Shown here in pieces: positions 23,338 through 31,788 of a stretch of 64,000 nt of DNA. Numbering within the stretch: position 1 is the first letter of the stretch; each line of letters opens with the position of its first letter. The position numbers and the translations under genes were made by a program. The notes beneath the pieces are model-generated. The model was not told the origin of the DNA. It ran no database searches and was given only the letters and a program-made list of their open reading frames with translations. Source of the DNA: Posidoniimonas polymericola (GTDB lineage Bacteria; Planctomycetota; Planctomycetia; Pirellulales; Lacipirellulaceae); the NCBI RefSeq assembly GCF_007859935.1, contig NZ_SJPO01000001.1:124001-188000 (forward strand), in the 5' to 3' direction.

Positions 23338-24588
23338 CTACTCCTCAATGCAGAACAGCCGCCGTTCTCCGCGGATGAAGAGCTGGTTGTCGACCGGCGC
23401 GGGCGTGGCGTCGATGGTCTCGCCGATGCTGTTGGTGGCGACCTCTTGGTACTCGTCGGCGTCCTTGATGACGATGGTCGTGCCGTCGCGGTCGGACAGG
23501 TACACGTAGCCGTTGGCCGCGACCGGCGAGGCGTAGGTCGTTCGCAGGCGGGTCCGCTGAGAGGCGTAGTGGGGCTCGCCTGTCGCGGCGTCCAGGCAGG
23601 TGAGGATGCCCGTCTTCTCCTTGTAGTAGTACAGCCGGCCGCCCGAGAGCAGCGGCGAGGCGATGTCCGGGGTGTCGCTGTCCTTGGTCCACAGCACTTG
23701 GGGGGAGCCCTCGATGTCGCCCTGGCCGTCGAGCTTGAAGGCCCCCAGGAACGCGCCCCGGAAGCCGCTCATCACGAACGCCGTATCGCCCAGCGCGACG
23801 GCCGAGGCCGCCGGTCGCCGGGTCTGGCCGGCGCAACGCCACAGCTCCTCGCCGGTCTCGAGGTCGTAGGCGCGGGCGTAGTTCTGACCGTTCATCACCA
23901 CCTGCTGACGGCCGTCGTGCTCGACAATCAAGGGGGTGGCCCAGTTGGTGGGCTCGTCGCGCTCGACCTGCCAGAGGATCTCTCCGGTCAGCTTGTCCAG
24001 CGCGTACAGGGACGACGGGCCCTCGTGGTCCCACGGCACGATGATCTTGTCGCCGGCGAGGGTGGGAGAGCTCCCCTCGCCGAACTCGAAGAGGGTCTTC
24101 ATGTCGCCGAAGTCCCGATCCCACACGGGCTGGCCGTCCATCGTGAAGCAGTACAGCCCCTGGGAGCCGAAGTGCGCGTACACGTGCTGGCCGTCGGTCG
24201 TCGGCGACGCCGAGGCGTAGTTGTTCGTGTTGTGCGTGCCCTCGTGCGGGGCGCCGGTCGTGGCGGTCTTCTGCCACACGACATCGCCCGACTCGCGGTC
24301 GATGCACATCAAGAGGAAGTCGAGCGCGTCGCTCTCGCCATTCTCAGCGGGGACGCTGGTGACGACGTAGACGCGGTCCTCCCAAACGATGGGGGACCCA
24401 GAGCCCCGGCCCGGGATTTCGACCTTCCATTTGACGTTCTCGGTTTCCGACCAGGTCGTCGGCGGGGTGGCGGACTTCGAGACGCCATTGCCACCTTCCC
24501 CCCGCCAGTGCGGCCAGTTCTCGGCGGAGGCGTGCGGAGCAACCAATCCGAGAATCACCGCGGCGAGCGGCAGGTGGCGAGACGTCAT
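23338..24588 (-). CDS. Secreted PQQ-like beta-propeller protein
   Basis: This 416-residue protein has a signal peptide (MTSRHLPLAAVILGLVAPHA) followed by ENWPHWRGEGGNGVS, the usual start of planctomycete quinoprotein-like outer proteins. Repeated blades carry the tryptophan-docking pattern: LDKLTGEILWQVERDEP, YDLETGEELWRCAGQ, LDAATGEPHYASQRTR. The blades build an eight-bladed propeller. Many such proteins lack PQQ chemistry and act as binding scaffolds, so no dehydrogenase activity is claimed. AGGAATTTGCCG before ATG 24588 provides the Shine-Dalgarno and decides against the longer frame. Confidence 0.86.
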   Translation of the reverse strand: MTSRHLPLAAVILGLVAPHASAENWPHWRGEGGNGVSKSATPPTTWSETENVKWKVEIPGRGSGSPIVWEDRVYVVTSVPAENGESDALDFLLMCIDRESGDVVWQKTATTGAPHEGTHNTNNYASASPTTDGQHVYAHFGSQGLYCFTMDGQPVWDRDFGDMKTLFEFGEGSSPTLAGDKIIVPWDHEGPSSLYALDKLTGEILWQVERDEPTNWATPLIVEHDGRQQVVMNGQNYARAYDLETGEELWRCAGQTRRPAASAVALGDTAFVMSGFRGAFLGAFKLDGQGDIEGSPQVLWTKDSDTPDIASPLLSGGRLYYYKEKTGILTCLDAATGEPHYASQRTRLRTTYASPVAANGYVYLSDRDGTTIVIKDADEYQEVATNSIGETIDATPAPVDNQLFIRGERRLFCIEE

Positions 24589-24600
24589 CGGCAAATTCCT

Positions 24601-24645
24601 GTGAGGTGGTGACTTGTGAGGTAGTGACCTGTGAGGTGGCCACTC
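24601..24645 (-). repeat. Three 15-bp tandem repeats in the 5' leader
   Basis: GTGAGGTGGTGACTT, GTGAGGTAGTGACCT and GTGAGGTGGCCACTC follow one another directly upstream of the PQQ-propeller start codon. On the message they read as CCACCTCAC-type units that are rich in C. Confidence 0.75.
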
Positions 24646-24778
24646 GTGTCGAGGGCGGAAGGTGAGGAGCACCGCTACTAGAGGGGGCATGGTAGTTTCT
24701 GCCGCTGCGTGACGGCCTACCCACCTTGCAACCCCGCACTCGGCCGTGAGGGACGACGTTTCTTGCGGAGAATCCTAG

Positions 24779-24940
24779 AAATCTGGCGCCGATCGGCTGG
24801 CAGGCGACTGGCAGGCGACTGGGCTGGTGTGGGCGTACACGCTGGCCTGGTTCCTGATCAACGACCGGCTGCAGCTGCTGGCTTACCGGGTGTTCAGCGC
24901 GGACCACATTCGTTGGCTGGCCCGCCCGCGCCGCGGTTGA
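24779..24940 (+). pseudogene. Remnant of a P-type ATPase C-terminus
   Basis: The plus-strand frame ending at TGA 24938-24940 reads VWAYTLAWFLINDRLQLLAY, then RVFSADHIRWLARPRRG. The W-Y-x-LAWFLxNDRxxLLAYR pattern is the last membrane helix and tail of prokaryotic plasma-membrane-type proton P-type ATPases. The frame is closed by TAG at 24776-24778, there is no start codon and no other part of the pump. A tandem duplication (GGCAGGCGACT twice near 24810) marks damage at the boundary. It is a decayed fragment of about 54 codons. Confidence 0.65.
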
Positions 24941-24949
24941 GGTCGGGCC

Positions 24950-27900
24950 TCACGGGCGTCGGCGTCGGGCGGCGGCGGCGGTCAGCAGCAGCGACGCGAG
25001 CACGCCGGCCGCCGGCTCGGGGGCCCTGCTGCCAGCGGGGCTCTCGGCGAGCGACCGGCCGTAGTTGGCCGCCCACACCGCGTAGTCCGCGCTCGAGTAG
25101 GTCGTGCCGAGGCCGTCCCGCCAGGTGGTGTAGTCGGCGGCGTCGACGAGCCCGTCGGCGTTGAAGTCGCCCGGCAGCGATTCAAGGTAGCTCGAGAGGG
25201 TGACGAGGTCGTTCGCGTAGTCGTAGTCCACAATAAACGACCCGCCCCCGACGACAGAGAGCCGCTCTCCCGCCGTCGCGTTGGCAAACTGCCCGGTGAG
25301 GCTCGTGGCGGTCAGGATCTCGAAGACGTCCTGCGGCTGCGGGAGGAAGCCGCCGGTCAGCTCGACAGACAGGTCGCCCGTCAGCGACGCCGTGCCCTCC
25401 ACCCGCAGCCGGCTCAGGGAGTCGGCGCTGTCGAGGTCGATCGCCAGCGTGGCTTCCGACTGGTGCAGGTAGTTGCCGGTGATGGTCAGCACCTGATCGT
25501 CGGTGGGCAGGCCCTGGCCGGAGAGGACGGTCTCGAGTTCGGCCGCGGTCAGGTTTTCGGGGCTGAGGACGAAGCCGTCGATCACGGTGCCCACCTCCCG
25601 GCCGTAGATCGCGAACGGCTGGCTGCCGGCGGCCAGCGTGTAGTCGATGCCGGCGACCAGCGGGCCGGTGACGCCGCTCGCCGGCGTCACCGAGGTCGAG
25701 ACCAGGGTCCAGTCGGCCACGTCGGCGTTGTTGTCGAGGGTTTGCACCGGCGTGTAGTTGGTGGGGCTGGCCGCCAGGCTGCCCGGCGACACCGAAGTGT
25801 AGAAGCTGTTGTTTCCGCCGGGTTGGGTCGATGGGTCGCCCACGATCGGCGAGAGGGTCGGCTCGGCGACCTTGGCGTACAGGCGCCACGCGCCCGCCTC
25901 GGAGATGGCCACCGTGGTTGACGCGGCCCCGTTCACGCTGGCCGACGATAGGCTCTCGCCGCTCACCAGCACGATGCCGCCGTCGTTGAGGTCGGCGCCG
26001 CTGTAAGAACCGCCGGCGCCGGTCCCGTGGGCGGCGTTGTCGAACACGGCCCAGTCGCTCCCGAGCGTCATGTTCTCGGCCTGGATGCCGACCGCCGGCC
26101 GGCCACTTCCCGACACCCCCTGCGGACGCACCACGGCGCCTGCGCCCGCGGTGACGGCGCCAACAAGGGTCCCGGCGCCGTCCAGCGACTGGCCGCCGCC
26201 GAGCGACACCCCACCGGCCACGGCCGACGCGTCGAGCACGCCGTTGGCGCCAACCGAGATGGTCTGGCTGGCGCCAATCCCGCCGCTCGGGAGGGCCAGG
26301 GTTCCATCCTCGACAAGGGTCGGACCGCTGTAGGCGCTCGCGCTGGCAAGCGTGAGGCTCCCGGAGCCCTGCTTCGTCAGTCCGCCGACGCCCGAGACCG
26401 CGCCAGTGACCACCGTCGCGTGGTCGGCGGTGTCAAATGTCGCGCCGCCAGCGGCAAGCGTCGTGGCAACCGCAATGCCACCATCGTCCGCCGCGCGGAA
26501 GGCGCCGCCGTCGAACAACAATGACGCGCCACCCCCGCCGTTCTCAATCGAGCCGGTCTGGATCACGCCGCCGGCGCCCACAACCAGCGCGCCCGAAGAG
26601 CCGGACGCGCCAACCTGCAGCCGGCCGGAGGAGAGCGTCCCGCCGCTGACCGCCAGCGTGCCGGTCGAGGTCGCGGTGTCGAACACGTCGAGCGTGCCGC
26701 CGGTCATCACCAGCGTCCCGCGGACGTTCACCCGGCGGGCGAACGCGTGGCCCCCCGAGTGGACGACCGTGCCTCCCACGGTGGCGGTGTCGGCGAAGGT
26801 CGGCGTCGCGCCGGCCCAGTTGGCGGCCGCGGTCCATTCGCCCATTGAGGCCGAGACGGCTCCGCCGTCGGCGCCGAGCTCGTTCAGGTAGCCCTCGAGC
26901 GCGGTGTAGCCATCGCCGCGGAGGCCTTTCCAGTCGGCCGGGTCGGCGGGGTCGAGGCCGTTGGCGGTTTCCCAGTTGTCGGGGATGGCGTCGTGGTCGG
27001 TGTCGGTCAGCCGCGCGCGTGGGTTGAGGTAGGCCGGGTCGGAGCCGAAGCCGGGGAACAGGTCGGTCTCGCGCTGGATTACGCCGCCCAGGGTCCCGTA
27101 GCTGGCGACCTCCGCCATCAGCCGCGAATCGACCGCGTCGCGGACGATGTGCGGTCCGGCGTTGGCCATCACGTGCTGCACCGCCTGCTGCGCGGTGAGG
27201 GCGGCGGTGGTCGGGAACGCGTGCGGCGAGGCCACGACGTCGGCGCCGGGGTAGCTGGTGACCAGCGAGCCGTCGAGCACGCCGTTGCGGTTGTCGTCGA
27301 CCCAGTTGTCGTCGGCATAGATATGGAACGAGCTGGTGCCGCTGCTGAACGGGGCGCTGCCGTTGACCGGGCCCTCGATGAAGTAGTTGCCCACGACGTT
27401 GGCGTTCGAAGTGCCCGCCGTGTCGCCCATGATGTAGGCGGCCGACTCCCACCCGTACACGACGTTGTTGATAAACTCGTTGTCGTTGCGGACCTTGGGG
27501 TTGCGGGTCACGTTGTCCGCCCACAGCGACTTGATGACGCTGACGCCGCCGCCCGGCTGCATCAGCCCGCCGGTGCTGTGGCCCAGGCGGTCGAGTCCCT
27601 GGGCGACGATCGAGTTCTGGATGGTGATGTCGTCGATCACGTAGCCGCTGTCGGGGTTGATGTCGAACGTGCCGTCGACCCCCCAGGTGATGGACATGTG
27701 GTCGAAGATCATGTTCTGGCCGCGGGCGATGCTGGCCGCGTCGTCGCGGATGCCGGGGTCGCCCTTGCGGACCGCCCAGTGGCGGCTGATGAGGTTGTTG
27801 GCGTTGTGGAAGGCGACCCGATCGCTGTAAACCGTGATCCCGCCCGGCGCCGTTTGGCCGGCGATGGTGATGTTGCTGGCGACCGTCATCACCGACTCGA

Positions 27901-28141
27901 GGTTGATGATCCCGCCGACGTCGAACACCACAAATCGGTTCGACTGGCTTAACGCGTCGCGCAGCGAGCCGGGGCCCGAGTCGTCCAGGTTGGTGACGTG
28001 ATACAGGCTTGCGGCGGACAGGTTGGTCCGCGCGCCGGTGGCGTACTGGCCGAAGCCCTCCGCCTCGGGGAACGCAAGGAGCTGGGCCTGCGCGGCGGTG
28101 GGCAGCAACGCCGACAACGAGAGTAGAAGTAGAAAACGCAT
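24950..28141 (-). CDS. PL1-like beta-helix protein with autotransporter-type repeats, dockerin and PEP-CTERM
   Basis: The 1063-residue protein opens with a signal peptide (MRFLLLLSLSALLPTAAQAQ) and a pectate-lyase-like helix: FPEAEGFGQYATGAR, ITIAGQTAPGGITVYSD, IFDHMSITWGVDGTFDI and SLWADNVTRNPKVRND. An EF-hand-type LTDTDHDAIPDNWE follows near 420. The middle has PATR-like autotransporter-associated strands (GTLVMTGGTLDVFDTAT, LTKQGSGSLTLASASAYSG). Near the end is a dockerin-like GDFNADGLVDAADYTTWRDG and a PEP-CTERM tail (RAPEPAAGVLASLLLTAAA then basic). It is a surface-displayed enzyme or adhesin. Upstream it shares an octamer with the PL22 gene. Confidence 0.86.
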   Translation of the reverse strand: MRFLLLLSLSALLPTAAQAQLLAFPEAEGFGQYATGARTNLSAASLYHVTNLDDSGPGSLRDALSQSNRFVVFDVGGIINLESVMTVASNITIAGQTAPGGITVYSDRVAFHNANNLISRHWAVRKGDPGIRDDAASIARGQNMIFDHMSITWGVDGTFDINPDSGYVIDDITIQNSIVAQGLDRLGHSTGGLMQPGGGVSVIKSLWADNVTRNPKVRNDNEFINNVVYGWESAAYIMGDTAGTSNANVVGNYFIEGPVNGSAPFSSGTSSFHIYADDNWVDDNRNGVLDGSLVTSYPGADVVASPHAFPTTAALTAQQAVQHVMANAGPHIVRDAVDSRLMAEVASYGTLGGVIQRETDLFPGFGSDPAYLNPRARLTDTDHDAIPDNWETANGLDPADPADWKGLRGDGYTALEGYLNELGADGGAVSASMGEWTAAANWAGATPTFADTATVGGTVVHSGGHAFARRVNVRGTLVMTGGTLDVFDTATSTGTLAVSGGTLSSGRLQVGASGSSGALVVGAGGVIQTGSIENGGGGASLLFDGGAFRAADDGGIAVATTLAAGGATFDTADHATVVTGAVSGVGGLTKQGSGSLTLASASAYSGPTLVEDGTLALPSGGIGASQTISVGANGVLDASAVAGGVSLGGGQSLDGAGTLVGAVTAGAGAVVRPQGVSGSGRPAVGIQAENMTLGSDWAVFDNAAHGTGAGGSYSGADLNDGGIVLVSGESLSSASVNGAASTTVAISEAGAWRLYAKVAEPTLSPIVGDPSTQPGGNNSFYTSVSPGSLAASPTNYTPVQTLDNNADVADWTLVSTSVTPASGVTGPLVAGIDYTLAAGSQPFAIYGREVGTVIDGFVLSPENLTAAELETVLSGQGLPTDDQVLTITGNYLHQSEATLAIDLDSADSLSRLRVEGTASLTGDLSVELTGGFLPQPQDVFEILTATSLTGQFANATAGERLSVVGGGSFIVDYDYANDLVTLSSYLESLPGDFNADGLVDAADYTTWRDGLGTTYSSADYAVWAANYGRSLAESPAGSRAPEPAAGVLASLLLTAAAARRRRP

Positions 28142-28152
28142 GGAGAATACTA

Positions 28153-28170
28153 TCGTACGCGAAGAGGGGT
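28153..28170 (-). promoter_or_regulatory. Shared TCGTACGC/GAAGAGGGG box
   Basis: TCGTACGC (28153-28160) followed by GAAGAGGGG lies 12 bp upstream of the start codon of the PL1-like gene at 28141. The same octamer and a GAAGAGGGG also precede the PL22 gene. It may be a regulatory site or part of a shared untranslated leader. Confidence 0.35.
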
Positions 28171-28407
28171 GCCTGAGTTCCGGACGCCGTTCCGCGGTTC
28201 TGAAGCCGCGTGGCGGATGACGAAAGCAGGGAGCGAACCCAAGCAGGCCCGCCCAGCCTTCAGCACTCATTGTAACTGTGGCCGGGCAAACCGGCTTGCC
28301 GAACGCCGCGATTCAGGGCCAGTCTGTGGGGATTCGTGGCGCCAGACGACTCGCCAGGGGGTCGGTGGTTGCAGCGGGAACGCTCGCCAATGCAACGGCG
28401 TCGTCCT

Positions 28408-29514
28408 CTACTCGCGACCCGCGTCGGCGAACAGCAGCCGGTCGACCACCCGCTCGGCGTACTCGCCGTCGGAGTCCGCGCGTGACGCGTTGAGCAGAAC
28501 CACCACCGCCGCCTTCCGGTCGGGGAAGCGCTGGAGCATCAGCGCGAAGCCCTGCGTCGTGCCGCTGTGCCACACCCGCCGCTCGCCGCGGTAGTCGCCA
28601 ACGAACCAGCCGTAGCCGTACGACTCTTCTCCGCGGTCCGACTGCACCTGCGGCGAGGTCGCCGCCCGCAGCGACTCCGGCGACAGCACCCGGCGGCTGT
28701 CGAGCGCCTGCACCCAGTGCGCGAGGTCGTTGAGCGACGAATAAACCGAGCCGTCGCCCCGCACGGCGCTGGTGACGCTCTGGTCCGCGAGCCGCCATTG
28801 GCCGCCTGCCCGCTCGTGGCCGTACGCCCGCTCGCTGATCTGGTTCATCCCCTTCAGGTAGTTAATCGTGTGGGGCATGCCGGCCGGCCCGAACACCTCG
28901 GTCCGCAAGAAGTCGTGCAGCTGTCGGCCCGAGCTCTGCTCGACGATCAAGCCGAGCAGCGTGTAGCCCGAGTTCGAATAAGCGAACCGCGACCCGGCCG
29001 CAAACTTCGGCTGGTCGGCGTCCGCGAGCATCGCCAGCACGTTGTAGTCGCTGACCTGCAGCGTCGTGCCGGCGGGGACCAGCGACTCGTAGTCCGGCAA
29101 TCCGGAGGTGTGCGTCAACAGATGCCGCACCGTGATCCCTTGCCAGTACTCGGGGCCACTATAGAAAAACTGGTCCAGCGTGTCGGTCAGCTTGACCTGG
29201 CCGCGGTCGACCAGCGTCAGCACGGCCGTAGCGGTGAACTGCTTGGAGACCGACGCCATGCGGAAGCACGTGGCCGGCGTGACCGGTTCCGGCGAGTCGA
29301 CACGGCGCCTGCCCCAGCAGTGCTGGAACGTCACCCGTCCGCCGTCGATCGCCACGACAGCGGCGCCGACGTGCGGCGGGAGCAGGGCCTCGATCTCGTG
29401 GGCGGCCGCGTCCTGCGACGACTCGGCGTTGGCGGGCAGGTGATTGAACATGATGAGCCCAGAGAGCATCGCTAGGCGCAAGGCGGCGCGGGCTGGCGGG
29501 GGTGGGGTGCGCAT
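28408..29514 (-). CDS. Secreted beta-lactamase-fold serine hydrolase
   Basis: This 368-residue member of the penicillin-binding/class C-like hydrolases has the catalytic SxxK at S88-K91 (MASVSKQF), the second motif YSNSGY and a third HSGTTQGF in place of KTG. ALRLAMLSGLIMFNHLPANA is a signal peptide. The YxN and HxG forms are typical of esterase or peptidase members (EstB/DD-peptidase-like) rather than of true beta-lactamases. The longer upstream frame is not needed because ATG 29514 begins the signal peptide. It stands between pectin genes but has no evident link with them. Confidence 0.87.
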   Translation of the reverse strand: MRTPPPPARAALRLAMLSGLIMFNHLPANAESSQDAAAHEIEALLPPHVGAAVVAIDGGRVTFQHCWGRRRVDSPEPVTPATCFRMASVSKQFTATAVLTLVDRGQVKLTDTLDQFFYSGPEYWQGITVRHLLTHTSGLPDYESLVPAGTTLQVSDYNVLAMLADADQPKFAAGSRFAYSNSGYTLLGLIVEQSSGRQLHDFLRTEVFGPAGMPHTINYLKGMNQISERAYGHERAGGQWRLADQSVTSAVRGDGSVYSSLNDLAHWVQALDSRRVLSPESLRAATSPQVQSDRGEESYGYGWFVGDYRGERRVWHSGTTQGFALMLQRFPDRKAAVVVLLNASRADSDGEYAERVVDRLLFADAGRE

Positions 29515-29581
29515 ACAGAGTGCGAGTCGAAGTTCTGGTTGGCGGCCTGGGTGGGTTTGCAGCTTACCAGATGCGGCCGCT

Positions 29582-30067
29582 CTAGGGATTGCGCAGGTCG
29601 CCGTGGGCGTTGGTGGCATCAATCCGCGACCGCAGGTCCTCAATCGCCGGCGGGGTCGACAACGGCGACGGGCGGCCTGGCGGGAGGAAGCGGATCTCGC
29701 CGCCGAGATCGTCGTCGGGTTCACGGAGCGTCAACGTTGCCTGAGGTGGGTTCCGGAATTTGGTGCACACGATCCCCGAGAAGGCCGCAAGCGGGAACCG
29801 GTGCTCGCGGCCGTTGTTGCGGATCAGGATCGTATCGCCGCAGTCCCAAACCTCGTCGACCAGCCGGAGCACCGTTTGCTTCAGGACCATCACCCCAAAT
29901 ACCGCCATGAATAGGGGGATGCCGACAAACACCGCCACCACGAAGGTCTGGCGGGTGGCGATCCCCGCCCCCACACCGATCAGCATGACAACGCCGACCA
30001 GAGCAGTCCCGACCGTGGGGAACACCCGTTTGTAGAGGGGCGTGGACTTCGCAGAGATCTGGTGCAT
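29582..30067 (-). CDS. Two-helix membrane protein with PH-like domain
   Basis: The 161-residue protein has a short N-terminal cytoplasmic segment, two adjacent helices (GTALVGVVMLIGVGAGIATR and FVVAVFVGIPLFMAVFGVMV, about residues 20-60), and then a 95-residue soluble domain with beta strands (DEVWDCGDTILIRNNGREHR, FPLAAFSGIVCTKF). The architecture suits membrane-anchored PH-like domains found in many bacteria. No enzymatic motif is visible. It lies 68 bp beyond the serine hydrolase start and is on the same strand. Confidence 0.68.
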   Translation of the reverse strand: MHQISAKSTPLYKRVFPTVGTALVGVVMLIGVGAGIATRQTFVVAVFVGIPLFMAVFGVMVLKQTVLRLVDEVWDCGDTILIRNNGREHRFPLAAFSGIVCTKFRNPPQATLTLREPDDDLGGEIRFLPPGRPSPLSTPPAIEDLRSRIDATNAHGDLRNP

Positions 30068-30179
30068 GCGGCGTCGCGGCGACGGGAGTTCTTGCTAATC
30101 CGCGCCCGGGCTATCCCCGGTGCTACGCGGTCCCTTGAGTATAGTCGCCGAGCGTCCGCGTCAAGAATCGCTCGCCCAC

Positions 30180-31373
30180 CTACCGGCTCTGCAGATCCAC
30201 CGCGTACACCTGCGAAGCACCGTGCATGTTCGCGCGGAACACGATCCAGCGGCCGTCGGGCGTGAAGTGGGCGTTCGGTTCGAGCTCGTAGTCGTGTTCC
30301 TTAAGGTTCACCAATCGCGTCGAATTCAGGCGGTCGCCGTCTGGCTCGAACAGGTAGATCCAGTGCCCGTCGGGCGAGTGCGCGACGCTGTGGGCGGAGC
30401 CGCCGTCGCCGCAGAAGAGCTTCTGGTCGGGCGAGATGTTGTAGTGCACCGACCACTCGTGCCGCTCGTGCTGGTAGCGGGTCTCCTCGCCGGTCGCCAG
30501 GTCGTAGCGGGTGAGGTAGAAGGTCTCGCCGCGGGGGATCTGCAGGTCGAACCACACGGCCCGGCCGTCGGGACTCCAGAACTCGTGGCCGGCGATCTCG
30601 CGCTCGACGGTCCGCTCGTGGATCGGGGTGTGCTGGCCGGTTGCGAGGTCGAGCAGCCAGATCCGCTGCACCTTGTGCCACGGCCCCTCGTGGCAGTAGG
30701 TCAGCAGGTCGGGGTTGGTCGGCGAGAACTGCTGGTGGTTCAGCCAGTCGTGCGATTCTTGCACGACCCGCGTGTCGCCGGTTGCTAGGTCGATGGTGAA
30801 TTGCTGGTTGGGCAGCCGCGCCTCGTAGATGATGTTGAAGTACTCGCTCTTCTTGGGGTGCCTGCGGAGCAGCTCGCGGATCCCGTCGGCGTACACGCCG
30901 AGCAGACGCGACCCGTCGGCGCTCACGGTGCGGACCGAGCCCGGCAGGTCCTCGGGCAGCTCGCAGACGGTCCGCTCGGCGCCGGAGTCGACGTGCACCG
31001 CCATCACCCGGCGGCCAGCCTGGTAGTAGGCCTCGCGGGTTACGGGCGAGAGGATCTCGCCGCCGATGCGTTCCGACTCGCTGGTGAGCCGGCGGGTCTC
31101 GAACGTGCCGAGGTCCATCACGCGTAGCTGCAAGACCTCGCCCTCGTGCTCGGCCGCGTAGAACACCATTTGGTCGCCCTGACCGTCTGCTCCCGCTAGG
31201 AACGGGCGGTTGTGGAAGTAGAAGCTGCGGGCCGAGTCAAACCCGCGGGAGAGCCTGACCACGCGGTAGCCGGTGTCCGGGTCGGTCCACTCGAGCGGCG
31301 GCTCTTCGGCGGTGGCAAAGTAACCGATCCCAGTGAGGACCGCGGCTGCGAACAACAGGCGTTTGATGTTCAT
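30180..31373 (-). CDS. Secreted oligogalacturonate lyase-like propeller protein (PL22)
   Basis: The 397-residue protein has a short signal peptide (MNIKRLLFAAAVLTGIGYFA) and a seven-bladed propeller typical of PL22 enzymes: WTDPDTGYRVVRLSRG, FYFHNRPFLAGADGQGDQMV, SADGSRLLGVYADG, LTYCHEGPWHKVQRIWLLDL, GHEFWSPDGRAVWFDLQIPR and the late WSVHYNISPDQKLFCGDGGS. Histidines in HNRPF, CHEGPWH and GHEFW are the expected manganese-site ligands. It would split the short uronates left by pectate lyases. Two PL1-like genes 3-8 kb away make this a pectin-use neighbourhood. Confidence 0.86.
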   Translation of the reverse strand: MNIKRLLFAAAVLTGIGYFATAEEPPLEWTDPDTGYRVVRLSRGFDSARSFYFHNRPFLAGADGQGDQMVFYAAEHEGEVLQLRVMDLGTFETRRLTSESERIGGEILSPVTREAYYQAGRRVMAVHVDSGAERTVCELPEDLPGSVRTVSADGSRLLGVYADGIRELLRRHPKKSEYFNIIYEARLPNQQFTIDLATGDTRVVQESHDWLNHQQFSPTNPDLLTYCHEGPWHKVQRIWLLDLATGQHTPIHERTVEREIAGHEFWSPDGRAVWFDLQIPRGETFYLTRYDLATGEETRYQHERHEWSVHYNISPDQKLFCGDGGSAHSVAHSPDGHWIYLFEPDGDRLNSTRLVNLKEHDYELEPNAHFTPDGRWIVFRANMHGASQVYAVDLQSR

Positions 31374-31788
31374 GATTCTCGTACGCACAAGAGAAGAGGG
31401 GGCCGCGACCGATCGACGCGGGCTGATTATAGCGGGCCTAGCCGCCCGCCGCTGGGACGGCCACGTGCTGCGGCTCCCCGAGCCCGGACGGGCCGTCAGC
31501 CGCTGGCCCGCCGCACCCGGGGCCTGTTTTGCAAGATCGAGGCCGTGGCGTGCATACTCCGCGGCTGGGTAAGATGGAGCACGCTCGCGGGACGCCTTGG
31601 CAGCGTCTCGCACCGCCCGCCCGCCATTGGCGACGCAGGGCTCCAGCTCATCGATGGTGCGTGCTCGCACTTGCTCTGCCGCGTACCGACTCCGATTGGC
31701 CTCCGATTCGGGGCGGCCGCTGCGAAGGGGTGGTCGGCGTGCTGATCTGAGCGCAAACAGGAACACACGAACCGAGAGGCGGCTCGCT
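31374..31788. other. Divergent promoter region between PL22 and GSDH-like genes
   Basis: This 415 bp GC-rich gap separates the divergent PL22 and sugar dehydrogenase-like genes. It begins with the shared TCGTACGC box at 31379-31402, whose octamer starts 6 bp from the PL22 start codon. No -35/-10 pair stands out and no gene is seen. Confidence 0.4.
31379..31402 (-). promoter_or_regulatory. Shared TCGTACGC/GAAGAGGGG box, PL22 gene
   Basis: TCGTACGC (31379-31386), then ACAAGA and GAAGAGGGG, precede the PL22 start codon by 6 bp. The order of boxes is the same as at 28153-28170 with a 6 bp insertion. Confidence 0.35.
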
